Shown here one piece after another: positions 27,953 to 36,522 of a stretch of DNA of 64,000 bases. A program made the position numbers and the translations under genes. Origin of the DNA: an uncultured Oscillospiraceae bacterium. GTDB lineage: Bacteria > Bacillota > Clostridia > Oscillospirales > Oscillospiraceae. Under the pieces are notes generated by a model. That model was not told the DNA's origin. It made no database searches and saw nothing but the letters and a program-made list of their open reading frames with translations. Numbering within the stretch: position 1 is the first letter of the stretch; each line of letters begins with the position of its first letter. The DNA is taken from NCBI GenBank assembly GCA_947585425.1, contig CANPWZ010000003.1:62001-126000 (forward strand), read 5' to 3'.

Positions 27953-28642
27953 CTAATCCAGGATTTTTTTCGGACGGAATCCGACATAATCCGCCGAAAC
28001 GAGCCGGTAGTCCACCCCGTTCTGCTCCCCCTCCACCGCCAGACGGTGGCTGGGGCCGTGGAGATGGCCGTAGCAGCAGGCCCTCACGCCATACCGCTCC
28101 AGCAGAGCGATGATCTCCTCGCACCGATAGCCCTTGTACAGGGGCGGATAATGGAGGAAGCACAGCTTGTCCGCCTCTCCCGCCGCCTTGAGGGAGGCCT
28201 CCAGCCGGATGAGCTCCCGGTTGAACACCTTTTCCCACTGGGGGGCGCCGTTCTCCTCAAAGAACCAGCCCCGGGTGCCGCAGAGGGCGGTCTCCCCGTA
28301 AAAGGCGCAGTTGTTGTGGAGGATGCGGAGTTTCGTGAAGCCGTTGGCGGCGAAAAAGGCGTTCATCTTGGCGGCGGTGTTCCACCAGTAGTCGTGATTG
28401 CCCTTCACCAACCACTTCTCCCCCGGCAGGCTGTCCAGAAAGGCAAAGTCCTCCCTGGCCTCCTCCAGATTCATCCCCCAGGAGAGATCCCCGCACAGCA
28501 CCACCGTGTCGGCCTCCCCCACCTGGGAAAAGCCCTCCCGGAGCCGGTCCACGTAGTCTGTCCAGCCCGCGCCGAACACCTCCATGGACTTGCCCGGCGT
28601 GCCCAGGGACAGATGGGTGTCGCCGATCGCGAACAGCGCCAT
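27953..28642 (-). CDS. metallophosphoesterase (calcineurin-like)
   Basis: 229 residues with all family metal motifs: GDTHLS near residue 7, CGDLSWG, KGNHDYWW, the HYPP segment and GHLHG. No signal peptide is seen, so it is cytoplasmic. It resembles uncharacterised phosphohydrolases; the substrate could be a nucleotide or phosphodiester. It lies 23 bases after thrC and is probably co-transcribed with it. Confidence 0.88.
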   Translation of the reverse strand: MALFAIGDTHLSLGTPGKSMEVFGAGWTDYVDRLREGFSQVGEADTVVLCGDLSWGMNLEEAREDFAFLDSLPGEKWLVKGNHDYWWNTAAKMNAFFAANGFTKLRILHNNCAFYGETALCGTRGWFFEENGAPQWEKVFNRELIRLEASLKAAGEADKLCFLHYPPLYKGYRCEEIIALLERYGVRACCYGHLHGPSHRLAVEGEQNGVDYRLVSADYVGFRPKKILD

Positions 28643-28665
28643 ACGATCACCTCACAAACGCGGCG

Positions 28666-30153
28666 TTACGGCAGGAATGCCTGCACGGGGGCCTCCATGT
28701 CCTTCTTCTCCACCAGGTCGGTGAACCGGGGCCGGCGGCCCTTCAGGCGGGTCAGCGCGACGGGGGCCGCCACGCCGGTGAACTCGGACAACTGAGCCAG
28801 CCCGTCCAGGCCGCTCCTGCGCTCCTTCACGCCCAAGGCCTCCAGCACGCTGTCGCAGAACTTGAAGGGGCTGGCGGTGGACACCACCACGGCGGGAGCG
28901 TCGTCCCCGGTGTCGGCCCGGTACTGGTCCAGCACATGGAAGGCCACGGCGGTGTGGGGGTCGATGAGGTACTTGCGCTCCTCCCACAGCCTGGCGATGG
29001 TGGCCCTGGTCTGGTCCTCGTCGGTGCAGCCGGCGTAAAACAGCTTCTGCATCTTGTCCCGGATGAAAGACTCCACCCGGTAGCTCCCGAACTCGCTGAG
29101 CTGGGTCATGTAGTCCCGCACCAGCTTATCGTCCCGGCCGGACAGCTCGAAGAGCATCCGCTCCAGATTGCTGGAGATGAGGATGTCCATAGAGGGAGAG
29201 ATGGTGTTGTAGAAGGTGCGGTTGCGGTCATACACGCCGGTATTGATGAAGTCGGTGAGCACATTGTTGGAGTTTGAGGCGCAGATCAGCTTTTTGATGG
29301 GCACCCCCATGCACTTGGCGTAGTAGCCCGCCAGGATGTTGCCGAAGTTGCCGGTGGGCACGCAGAAGTCGATCTCCTGGCCTGGGGCGATGGCCCCGGT
29401 CTTCAGCAGGTCGCAGTAGGCGGAGGCGTAGTAGACGATCTGAGGCAGCACCCGGCCCCAGTTGATGGAGTTGGCGGAGGACAAAAACCAGCCCCGCTCC
29501 GCAAGGTCCGCCGCCAGCCGCTCGTCGGAAAACAGCTTCTTCACGCCGGTCTGGGCGTCGTCAAAGTTGCCCACCACGGCGCAGACCCCCACGTTGCCCC
29601 CCTCCTGGGTGACCATCTGGAGCTCCTGGATCTCGGACACGCCGTCCTTGGGGTAGAACACCAGGATCCGGGTCTTGTCCACGTCCCGGAAGCCCTCCAG
29701 GGCGGCCTTGCCCGTGTCGCCAGAGGTGGCCACCAGGATGCAGGCCGACTTCTTCTCGTCGCTCTTGCCCAGGGAGGCGGACAGCAGATGGGGCAGCATC
29801 TGCAGCGCCATGTCCTTGAAGGCGCAGGTGGGGCCGTGCCACAGCTCCAGGCAGTGGGTGTTGTCGTCCAGCCGGGTCACGGGGGCCACGTCGGGGTGGC
29901 TGAACTTGCCTCCCCCGTAGGCGGATGCGGCGTAGCTCGTCAGCTCCGAGCTGGAGAAGCCCTCCAGGAAGCTGTTGAGGATATACACCACCCGCTGCCG
30001 GTAGGACATGTCCCGCATGGTCTCCATGGCCCGGGCGGGCAGGCGAGGGATCACGGCGGGGGTCATCAGGCCGCCGTCGGGGGCCAGCCCCTTGACGATG
30101 GCCTGGGCGGGGGTCATCCGCAGTTCCTTGTTCCGTGTGCTCAGATAATTCAT
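28666..30153 (-). CDS. thrC: threonine synthase
   Basis: PLP enzyme converting O-phosphohomoserine to threonine, 495 residues (long bacterial class). The PLP lysine is Lys113 in HGPTCAFKDMALQ. The N-terminal segment MNYLSTRNKELRMTPAQAI is typical. It overlaps the dipeptidase stop codon by four bases. No hom or thrB is in the window. Confidence 0.95.
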   Translation of the reverse strand: MNYLSTRNKELRMTPAQAIVKGLAPDGGLMTPAVIPRLPARAMETMRDMSYRQRVVYILNSFLEGFSSSELTSYAASAYGGGKFSHPDVAPVTRLDDNTHCLELWHGPTCAFKDMALQMLPHLLSASLGKSDEKKSACILVATSGDTGKAALEGFRDVDKTRILVFYPKDGVSEIQELQMVTQEGGNVGVCAVVGNFDDAQTGVKKLFSDERLAADLAERGWFLSSANSINWGRVLPQIVYYASAYCDLLKTGAIAPGQEIDFCVPTGNFGNILAGYYAKCMGVPIKKLICASNSNNVLTDFINTGVYDRNRTFYNTISPSMDILISSNLERMLFELSGRDDKLVRDYMTQLSEFGSYRVESFIRDKMQKLFYAGCTDEDQTRATIARLWEERKYLIDPHTAVAFHVLDQYRADTGDDAPAVVVSTASPFKFCDSVLEALGVKERRSGLDGLAQLSEFTGVAAPVALTRLKGRRPRFTDLVEKKDMEAPVQAFLP

Positions 30154-31070
30154 CGCGCGGTCACCACTCTCATCAGATTGTTGTAAAAAATATCTTGTAC
30201 AAGGGTCTCAGAGTACCCATGGCACAGCAGATGCTCGTATAGCCTGGGCAGCGCGTCAACGGCGGGCAGGGCCGGGATGGTGTCGCACCCGTCCCAGTCG
30301 CCGCCCAGGGCCAGGGTTTTCTCCCCGCCCAGGGCCAGGATGTGATCCGCGTGGGCCCGGACCGCGTCCAGGTCCAGGCTGCCGCCCACAAATTCCGTGT
30401 AGAAGTTGAGGCCGATCACGCCCTGATTGTTTATTATCGCAGTTATTTGCCCATCCGTCAAGTTCCTTGTGTGGTCCCAGACGGATTTTGCGTTGGAATG
30501 GCTGGCAAGGAAGGGCCTGCGGGCCTGTTCCGCCACGTCCCAGAACCCGGGCTCGGACAGATGGGACACGTCGATGAGGATATGTAAGTCCTCCATTTTG
30601 GCGGCAAACTGTTTTCCCAGGGGGGTCAGCCCCCGCTCCGGGTGGTCACAGTGTGAGCCGCCGAGGGCGTTGGCGTGGTTCCAGGTCAGATTGATCGCCA
30701 CCACGCCGGCCTCCGCCGCCTGATCCAGACGGGCGGGGTCGCAGCCCAGCAGCTCCGCCCCCTCCACCGACAGGAAGGCCGCCGCTTTGCCCTGGGCGTG
30801 GGCGCATTTCACGTCCTTCGCCGTCCGGCACTGGACGATATGGCCGCTGTTCCGGGCCATCTGCTCCTGAAAGCATCCCAGCAGCGCCCGATACTGCTCC
30901 TCCACGCCCTCTCCCGTGGCGAACAGGGCGAAAAGCTGGCAGTAGCGGTCAAAGGCGGGCGCCGTCCGGGCCAGGGCCACCATGCCCCCATTGGCGGCCA
31001 GACCCTCCCCCGTGCGCAGGCAGCGGGAGATAGTGTCGCAATGGGCGTCGAATACCGATATTTTTCCCAT
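30150..31070 (-). CDS. membrane dipeptidase family protein (peptidase M19)
   Basis: 306 residues of the renal-dipeptidase-like family. Zinc ligands are in DAHCDTI near residue 9, the bridging Glu in SVEGAE, the second-site His in DVSHLSEPGFWD and the following ASHSNAKSV. GGDWDGCDT closes the active site. No signal sequence is present, so it is cytoplasmic. It hydrolyses dipeptides, including some D-residue substrates. It is coupled to thrC downstream. Confidence 0.9.
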   Translation of the reverse strand: MGKISVFDAHCDTISRCLRTGEGLAANGGMVALARTAPAFDRYCQLFALFATGEGVEEQYRALLGCFQEQMARNSGHIVQCRTAKDVKCAHAQGKAAAFLSVEGAELLGCDPARLDQAAEAGVVAINLTWNHANALGGSHCDHPERGLTPLGKQFAAKMEDLHILIDVSHLSEPGFWDVAEQARRPFLASHSNAKSVWDHTRNLTDGQITAIINNQGVIGLNFYTEFVGGSLDLDAVRAHADHILALGGEKTLALGGDWDGCDTIPALPAVDALPRLYEHLLCHGYSETLVQDIFYNNLMRVVTAR

Positions 31071-31082
31071 CCTGGTCCCCTC

Positions 31083-31472
31083 CTAAAAGGCGTTCTGCCA
31101 ATAGCGTATGACGGGATCGGCGGTCTTGGCCCCGTCGGGGGCGTAGACCTCCGCCACGTCGAACCGGGGCTGGAGCGCGGTGGGATGGGTCGTCAGGTAC
31201 CACTCCGCCGTGGCCTTCAGCTTCCGCTGCTTGTCCCGGGTCACAAACTCCCGGGCAGCGGCGAAACGGGCGCTTTTGCGGAGCTTGACCTCCACGAAGA
31301 TGATGTGCTCTTTGCCGGCGGCGATCAGATCGATCTCTCCGAAACGGCTGTGGAAGTTCCGCTCCAGGACGGTCCAGTGGTTTTTCTCCAGGGCCTCGGC
31401 CACCAGCCGCTCCCCGTAGTCTCCCTTGACCCTGGCCTGGGCGCCGCCGGTCTCTCTCCTCTCTCCGCTCAT
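31083..31472 (-). CDS. YraN family (UPF0102) nuclease-like protein
   Basis: 129 residues. The restriction-endonuclease-like core is seen in GDYGERLVAEALEK and FGEIDLIAAGKEHIIFVEVK, with the Glu-Asp...Glu-x-Lys pattern. The family is suspected to act on Holliday junctions or damaged DNA. It overlaps rnhB by four bases, the common rnhB-yraN pairing. Confidence 0.9.
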   Translation of the reverse strand: MSGERRETGGAQARVKGDYGERLVAEALEKNHWTVLERNFHSRFGEIDLIAAGKEHIIFVEVKLRKSARFAAAREFVTRDKQRKLKATAEWYLTTHPTALQPRFDVAEVYAPDGAKTADPVIRYWQNAF

Positions 31473-32074
31473 AGGTTTTTCAGAAAGGTCCGGCGGTGGA
31501 TGGGACAGGGCCCATACTGCCGGAGCCGCTCATAGTGGAGGGCGGTGCCGTAGCCCTTGTGCCGCTCGAACCCATATTGGGGATAGAGAGCGGCCATCTC
31601 CAGCATATAGCGATCCCGGCTCACCTTGGCCAGCACCGACGCCGCCGCGATGGATACTGACAGGGAATCTCCCTTTACAATACACTCATGGGGCGTGGTG
31701 ATGGCGTATCTGCCGCCGTGGTCCCGGTTGCCGTCGATGAGGGCCCAGTCCGCCCGGGGCTCCAGGGAGTCCATGGCCAGCTGCATGGCCTTCATCCGGG
31801 CGCTCAGGATGTCGGTCTCGTCGATCTCCTCCGCCTCCACATAGGCCACCGACCAGGCCAGGGCCCGCTCCCGGATGACGGGGAACAGGGCCTCCCGTTT
31901 CTTCTCCGTGAGCTTTTTGGAGTCGTCAAGGCCGGGGATGTCCAGGTCCTCCGGCAGGATGACGGCGGCGGCGTACACCCGCCCCGCCAGGGGCCCCGCC
32001 CCCGCCTCGTCGCAGCCGCAGACCAGGGCAAAGCCCCGCTCCCGCGCCGCCTTTTCCAGTGATCGATCGGGCAT
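31469..32074 (-). CDS. rnhB: ribonuclease HII
   Basis: 201 residues. Removes ribonucleotides from DNA. The conserved CGCDEAGAGPLAGRVYAAAV carries the first two acidic residues, and DDSKKLTEKKRE is the second signature. The gene lies between rbgA and yraN, the conserved rplS-rbgA-rnhB-yraN order of Firmicutes. Confidence 0.95.
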   Translation of the reverse strand: MPDRSLEKAARERGFALVCGCDEAGAGPLAGRVYAAAVILPEDLDIPGLDDSKKLTEKKREALFPVIRERALAWSVAYVEAEEIDETDILSARMKAMQLAMDSLEPRADWALIDGNRDHGGRYAITTPHECIVKGDSLSVSIAAASVLAKVSRDRYMLEMAALYPQYGFERHKGYGTALHYERLRQYGPCPIHRRTFLKNL

Positions 32075-32086
32075 TGGACTCCCTCC

Positions 32087-32962
32087 TCAGCTTTCCGGCG
32101 CCTCCAGGGTAAAGCGGCCCAGCTTGCCGGAGCGGAACTCGTCCAGCAGCACCCTGGCCATCCGCCCGGTGTCGGCCTCCCCGCCGGAGATCTTCATGCC
32201 GCGCCGGACGGCGGCGGCCTCCAGCAGGCGATAGCCCCAGGCCACGTCGTTCTCCCCATCCTCCCGGGCGGGCAGCTCCTTCAGCTTATAGCCCTCCAGC
32301 AGTGCCCCGGGATAGCGCTCCCCCAGCAGGGCCATCAGGTGGCAGCCCAGAGTCTCGGTGTCCATGATCTCATCCCTCACCGCGCCGGTGAAGGCCAGAT
32401 GGAGGCCGGTCGCCTCGTCCTCGAACTTGGGCCACAAAATGCCGGGGGTGTCCAGCAGCTCCAGCCCGCTGTCGACGGTCACCCACTGCTTTCCCCGGGT
32501 GACGCCGGGCCGATCGCCGGTGACGGCGGTCTTTCGCCCCGCCGCCTTGTTGATGAAGGTGGACTTGCCCACGTTGGGGATCCCCGCCACCATGACCCGG
32601 ATGGGCCGGCCCACTTGGCCCTTGGCCCTCCAACCCTCGATCTTATCTTTCAGCGCGGCGCGGACGGCGGCGGGGAATTGGCTCACCCCTCTGCCCTGCT
32701 TCGCGTCGGTCTCCAGCACGCCGAAGCCCCTGGCCTGATAAAAGGCGATCCATCTGGCCGTCATGGCCGGATCGGCCTGGTCCGCCCGGTTGAAGATGAT
32801 GAGCCGGGGCTTGTCCCCCGCCAAGGTGTCGATGTCCGGGTTCCGGCTGGAGACGGGGATGCGGGCGTCCACCACCTCGCACAGCAGATCGATCAGCTTC
32901 AGATCTTCCTGCATCTTCCGGCGGGTGCGGGTCATGTGGCCGGGATACCATTGGATGTTCAC
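32087..32962 (-). CDS. rbgA: ribosome biogenesis GTPase RbgA/YlqF
   Basis: Circularly permuted GTPase required for late 50S assembly, 291 residues. The N-terminus is NIQWYPGHMTRTRRKM. The G4 motif is NRAD instead of the usual NKxD and precedes G1 (GIPNVGKST) and G3 (DTPGILWPK). The start is GTG at 32962 with AAAGGGGGC nine bases upstream. It lies downstream of rplS with a terminator between. Confidence 0.94.
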   Translation of the reverse strand: MNIQWYPGHMTRTRRKMQEDLKLIDLLCEVVDARIPVSSRNPDIDTLAGDKPRLIIFNRADQADPAMTARWIAFYQARGFGVLETDAKQGRGVSQFPAAVRAALKDKIEGWRAKGQVGRPIRVMVAGIPNVGKSTFINKAAGRKTAVTGDRPGVTRGKQWVTVDSGLELLDTPGILWPKFEDEATGLHLAFTGAVRDEIMDTETLGCHLMALLGERYPGALLEGYKLKELPAREDGENDVAWGYRLLEAAAVRRGMKISGGEADTGRMARVLLDEFRSGKLGRFTLEAPES

Positions 32963-32988
32963 AGGCGGACGCCCCCTTTCTGCCCGGT

Positions 32989-32994
32989 ATTATA
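32989..32994 (-). promoter_or_regulatory. possible -10 element for rbgA
   Basis: TATAAT lies 26 bases upstream of the rbgA GTG, after the rplS terminator. The sequence 17 bases upstream (CTGTCT) is a poor -35. Confidence 0.4.
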
Positions 32995-33030
32995 ACACGT
33001 TTTCTCCAAAAAGACAGCCCCGGAACGCAC

Positions 33031-33054
33031 AAAAGGAGCGGAAAACCCGCTCCT
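33031..33054 (-). terminator. intrinsic terminator after rplS
   Basis: Eight-bp stem (AGGAGCGG with CCGCTCCT, five-base loop) followed by TTTTG on the minus strand, 20 bases after the rplS stop. Confidence 0.8.
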
Positions 33055-33074
33055 CCTGTGTTTGAACGCGCTGT

Positions 33075-33416
33075 TTACAGGTCCTCCTTGACCTTGGCGG
33101 CCTTGCCCACGCGGTCCCGCAGGTAATACAACTTGGCCCGGCGGACCTTGCCCTTGCGGACGGTCTCCACCTTCTCGATGGTGGGGGCGTGCAGGGGGAA
33201 CACCTTTTCCACGCCAACGCCGTAGCTGATGCGGCGGACGGTGAAGCTCTCCTCCACGCCGCCATGCTTCTTGGCGATGACGGTGCCCTCAAACACCTGG
33301 ATACGCTCGCGGCTGCCTTCCTTCACGCGGATGTGCACCCGGACGGTGTCGCCCACATTGACCTGCGGGGCCTCGTCCTTGGTGTACTTGTCGCTGAACT
33401 GCTGCAACAGATTCAT
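33075..33416 (-). CDS. rplS: 50S ribosomal protein L19
   Basis: 113 residues with the typical N-terminus [26 protein letters not shown] shortened here to its key points: [27 protein letters not shown] and the [15 protein letters not shown] stretch. L19 sits at the 30S-50S interface. It has a strong own promoter and a leader of about 75 bases that in Bacillus relatives can fold into the L19 leader RNA; that identity is not established here. Confidence 0.96.
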   Translation of the reverse strand: MNLLQQFSDKYTKDEAPQVNVGDTVRVHIRVKEGSRERIQVFEGTVIAKKHGGVEESFTVRRISYGVGVEKVFPLHAPTIEKVETVRKGKVRRAKLYYLRDRVGKAAKVKEDL

Positions 33417-33498
33417 GGTCTTTTTCCTCCTAATATCAGGCGTTCATGCGTCCATGCCCTGTGGCCGCGCAGAGGACCGCCCTTACTCAGACTGGGGT

Positions 33499-33527
33499 AG
33501 TATACCATAACGGAAATTGGATTGCAA
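33499..33527 (-). promoter_or_regulatory. sigma-A promoter of rplS
   Basis: TTGCAA (33522-33527), 17-base spacer, TATACT (33499-33504) on the minus strand. The transcript would start near 33492, leaving a leader of about 75 bases that ends in AGGAGG. Confidence 0.78.
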
Positions 33528-33558
33528 GCACTTTTTTCCGAAAAGGATCTTTTTTCGC

Positions 33559-34134
33559 CTAATTTGCCCGAAAGGTCTTGAGCAGCAGCCACAGGGCGGT
33601 GAGCAGCAGGGTCACATTGGCGAATTTCGCGGCGGCCACAGCCCCCATCCCCACCAGAGCCCCCACCACGCACCCCGCCGCCGCCGTGGAGACGCGCTCC
33701 GCCCAGTCGGCGTCCAGCGTCCCCGCCAGCATGTCATAGAGGGCCCGTCCCCCGTCCATGGGCCGCACGGGGAGCAGGTTGAAAGCCCCGATCCCCAGGC
33801 TCAGGGCCGCCGGCAGATACCATCTCATCCCCAGGGCAAAGGCCCCGGTGACCAGATTGACCGCCGGCCCCGCCAGGGCCACCAGGCTGTCCCTGCCGTA
33901 AGACAGGGGCCGCAGATAGTCGAAGGTCAGCTCCGCCCCCACGGCGCTCAGGGCAAAGCGCTCCACCCTCCCCCCGCACAGGCGGGCTGCGGCCATATGG
34001 CCCAGCTCGTGGAGGAGGCAGGCCAGCAGTCCCCAGGGGAGCAGGCCCACCCCCTCGTCCAGCCAGAAGAGGGCGCCCATCAGCAGCAGGAAGCCGGGAG
34101 TGACCTCCACCCTGGGGCGCTCACAGATCCACAT
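33559..34134 (-). CDS. site-2 protease family protein (M50, SpoIVFB-like)
   Basis: Intramembrane metalloprotease, 191 residues with about five helices. HELGH at 42-46 holds the zinc, and Asp127 in NLLPVRPMDGG is the third ligand. SpoIVFB cuts pro-sigma-K in the mother cell. The partner upstream is a membrane LytM protein resembling SpoIVFA, and the two genes overlap by 14 bases, as in the spoIVF operon. Other S2P roles are possible, so the assignment is by synteny plus motif. Confidence 0.82.
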   Translation of the reverse strand: MWICERPRVEVTPGFLLLMGALFWLDEGVGLLPWGLLACLLHELGHMAAARLCGGRVERFALSAVGAELTFDYLRPLSYGRDSLVALAGPAVNLVTGAFALGMRWYLPAALSLGIGAFNLLPVRPMDGGRALYDMLAGTLDADWAERVSTAAAGCVVGALVGMGAVAAAKFANVTLLLTALWLLLKTFRAN

Positions 34135-35128
34135 AGTACGCCGGGTCCAGCCGGATGTCGTCCTTCAGAATGGTCAGATGGAGATGGGGGCCGGTGGCGT
34201 GGCCGGTGTGGCCAGCCAACGCCACCGTCTCCCCGCAGGATACCGTCTGCCCCTTGGTCACCAGCAGCTTGGAGCAGTGGGCGTAAAAGGAGCTTACGTT
34301 GTTGGCGTGGTCGATCATGAAATACAGGCCGAACTCGTCGCTCTGGCCCACATAGCGGACGGTACCGTCGGCAAAGGCGGCGATCTCCGTCCCCTCCGGC
34401 ACGCCGATGTCCAGGGCCAGATGGAACTCGCTGTCGCCGTCGATGGGGTTGTCCCGAAAGCCGAATTTGGAGGTGATCCTACCGTTCACGGGGTTCACCG
34501 TCTTGTCCAGTCCCAGCTCATAGTTCACAAAGCTCACCTTGGAGGGCAGCTTGCGGCCCTGGTCGTCGGTGGCCTGGGCCACGGCCGTCACCACCGCGGG
34601 CGTGGGCTCGGGCGTCGGCTCCGGGGCAGCCGTGGGAGCCGGCTCCGCAGACGGGGAGGGGGCCGGCTCCTCCCCACCCTGAGCGGAGAGGCCGGCCAGC
34701 GCGCCGTGCTCCTCCAGCCAGTCCAGCCCCATGCGTGAGGTCCCGCTCAGAGGGACGATCTCCACATCCTCCGGGACCGGCGCGGGGCCCGGGTCCGGCT
34801 CCTCCTTCTGTCCCCCGAATACCGCGACGCAGAGCTCCTGGAAGGCGTCCCGCACCCGCTCTCCCTCCGACACCTCCCGCCCGAACCGCTGGAACGCCTC
34901 CTGGAAGTCCACATCGGAGGTAAGGGCGTTCCGCCACGCCTCCACCTGGCCGGGGAACACCCCCCGGCCGATGTACACCAGCAGGAAGAGCGCAAGGCTC
35001 ACCGCCAGCCGAAGCAGGCGGCGGCCTGTCCGGCCGCTCTCATCCCGGGTCGGAGTGCGTCTCTTTCCGGGGGCGGGCCGCCGGCTCCCCCTTCGGCTAT
35101 GACTGCGGGATGCGTTCTCCACGTCCAT
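34121..35128 (-). CDS. M23/LytM-domain membrane protein (SpoIVFA-like)
   Basis: 335 residues: a basic cytoplasmic N-terminus, one membrane helix at about 40-57, an extracytoplasmic region with a Pro/Glu/Ala-rich linker and a C-terminal LytM domain. The zinc ligands appear intact: His236, Asp240, His315 and His317 (HLALD and HLH), with His284 as an extra catalytic-type residue. In Bacillus SpoIVFA the domain lacks these and acts as an inhibitor of SpoIVFB. Here it may keep hydrolase activity. The ATG at 35128 follows AAGGAGGG closely. Confidence 0.8.
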   Translation of the reverse strand: MDVENASRSHSRRGSRRPAPGKRRTPTRDESGRTGRRLLRLAVSLALFLLVYIGRGVFPGQVEAWRNALTSDVDFQEAFQRFGREVSEGERVRDAFQELCVAVFGGQKEEPDPGPAPVPEDVEIVPLSGTSRMGLDWLEEHGALAGLSAQGGEEPAPSPSAEPAPTAAPEPTPEPTPAVVTAVAQATDDQGRKLPSKVSFVNYELGLDKTVNPVNGRITSKFGFRDNPIDGDSEFHLALDIGVPEGTEIAAFADGTVRYVGQSDEFGLYFMIDHANNVSSFYAHCSKLLVTKGQTVSCGETVALAGHTGHATGPHLHLTILKDDIRLDPAYYVDL

Positions 35129-35192
35129 CCCCTCCTTGTCCAATCGTCCACGCACTACTGTATGTGGCCGGACAAGGATTTATGCGCGGGCC

Positions 35193-35221
35193 TTGACGCC
35201 AGGGTGCTCCTCTGGTAAGAT
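35193..35221 (+). promoter_or_regulatory. promoter of the DUF3842 gene
   Basis: TTGACG (35193-35198), 17-base spacer, TAAGAT (35216-35221), 29 bases before the ATG. The -35 is strong and the -10 is moderate. Confidence 0.55.
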
Positions 35222-35250
35222 ACAATAAAAGTACGGCAGGAGGAGAGGAT

Positions 35251-35661
35251 ATGAACATTCTCGTCATCGACGGCCAGGGCGGCGGCATGGGCCGGCAGCT
35301 GGTGTCGGCGCTCAGGCAGGCGCTGCCGGACGCCGATCTCGTCGCCGTAGGCACCAACAGCGCCGCCGCCTCCGCCATGCTGAAGGCGGGCGCGGACCGG
35401 GCGGCCACCGGGGAGAACGCCGTGATCGTCAACGCCCGCCGGGCGGACGTCATCACCGGGCCCGTCGGCATCGTGGTGGCCGACGCCCTCATGGGGGAGA
35501 TCACCCCCGCCATGGCCGCCGCTGTGGGCGCCAGCGGCGCGGTCCGGGTGCTGGTGCCGGTGAGCCACTGCGCCACCGTGGTGGCCGGCGTGCCCGACCT
35601 GCCGCTGTCCGCCCTGATCCAGAGCGCGGTGGAGCGCATCGCCGCCATCGTCAGGGGATAA
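35251..35661 (+). CDS. DUF3842 family protein
   Basis: 136 residues starting MNILVIDGQGGGMG, a Gly-rich nucleotide-binding-like loop, followed by alternating strands and helices (AVGTNSAAASAMLKAG, VIVNARRADVITGP). It looks like a small Rossmann-type protein. The family is confined mainly to clostridia and has no known function. It is one of only two genes on this strand, with its own promoter and terminator, preceded by AGGAGGAGAGG. Confidence 0.85.
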   Translation: MNILVIDGQGGGMGRQLVSALRQALPDADLVAVGTNSAAASAMLKAGADRAATGENAVIVNARRADVITGPVGIVVADALMGEITPAMAAAVGASGAVRVLVPVSHCATVVAGVPDLPLSALIQSAVERIAAIVRG

Positions 35662-35688
35662 GCGGCCCCCCGCCCTGACACATGAAAA

Positions 35689-35711
35689 GGGCCTGCCAAA
35701 TCGGCAGGCCC
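35689..35711. terminator. bidirectional terminator between DUF3842 and the ABC operon
   Basis: Perfect nine-bp stem (GGGCCTGCC/GGCAGGCCC) with loop AAATC, followed by TCTTATT on the plus strand and TTTTC on the minus strand. It serves both convergent genes. Confidence 0.85.
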
Positions 35712-35727
35712 TCTTATTATGCCGTTT

Positions 35728-36522
35728 TCAGCCCAGCAGGAGCTTGTCGTCTGCCTCGTCGGAGCCGGTGGCCTGGCCGAATTTGGCCAGCAGGTCCTCC
35801 ACGGTGAGCTTTTTCTTATCCTCGCCGGAGATGTCCAGCACGATCTGCCCATCGTACATCATGATGAGCCGGTTGCCGTGGATGATGGCGTCCTTCATGT
35901 TGTGGGTGATCATCAGGGTGGTGAGCTTATCCTTGTTCACGATGCGCTCGGTGGCGTCCAGCACCTTGGCCGCCGTCTTAGGGTCCAGGGCGGCGGTGTG
36001 CTCGTCCAGCAGGAGCAGGTCGGGCCGCTGGAGGGTGGCCATCAGCAGGGTCAGCGCCTGGCGCTGGCCGCCGGACAAAAGGCCCACCTTGGTGGTCAGC
36101 CGGTCCTCCAGACCCAGGTCCAGGATCTTCAGCAGCTCCCGGTAGTTTTCCCGCTCCTCCCGCGCGATGCCCCGGCGGAGGGTGCGGCCCTTCCCCCGGC
36201 GGGCGGCCAGGGCCAGGTTCTCCTCGATCTGCATGGTGGCGGCGGTGCCCATCATGGGGTCCTGGAACACCCGGCCGATATACTTTGCCCGCTTGTGCTC
36301 CGGCAGATGGGTCACATCCACCCCGCCGATGGAGATGGAGCCCTCGTCCACCAGCCAGGTGCCGGCCACGGCGTTGAGCAGGGTGGATTTGCCCGCCCCG
36401 TTGCCGCCGATAACGGTGACGAAGTCCCCGTCCTCCAGGTGGAGGGAGACCCCCCGCAGAGCGGTCTTTTCGTTGACCGTGCCGGGGTTGAAGGTCTTGT
36501 AGATGTTCTTTACGTCAAGCAT
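35728..36522 (-). CDS. ABC transporter ATP-binding protein (partner of an ABC_sub_bind importer)
   Basis: 264 residues. Walker A is GGNGAGKST, the signature is LSGGQRQAL, Walker B is LLLLDEHTA and the switch His is in MITHN. It powers uptake by the permease and substrate-binding protein encoded upstream and overlaps the permease gene by eight bases. The family is the type seen with TrpX-like binding proteins for aromatic amino acids or related compounds; the substrate is not certain. Confidence 0.93.
   Translation of the reverse strand: MLDVKNIYKTFNPGTVNEKTALRGVSLHLEDGDFVTVIGGNGAGKSTLLNAVAGTWLVDEGSISIGGVDVTHLPEHKRAKYIGRVFQDPMMGTAATMQIEENLALAARRGKGRTLRRGIAREERENYRELLKILDLGLEDRLTTKVGLLSGGQRQALTLLMATLQRPDLLLLDEHTAALDPKTAAKVLDATERIVNKDKLTTLMITHNMKDAIIHGNRLIMMYDGQIVLDISGEDKKKLTVEDLLAKFGQATGSDEADDKLLLG

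Noticed and set aside
33417-33498. L19 leader RNA
   Set aside because: A leader of about 75 bases exists, but I could not match its fold to the known L19 leader by eye; a covariance-model search with the Rfam L19 leader would decide.
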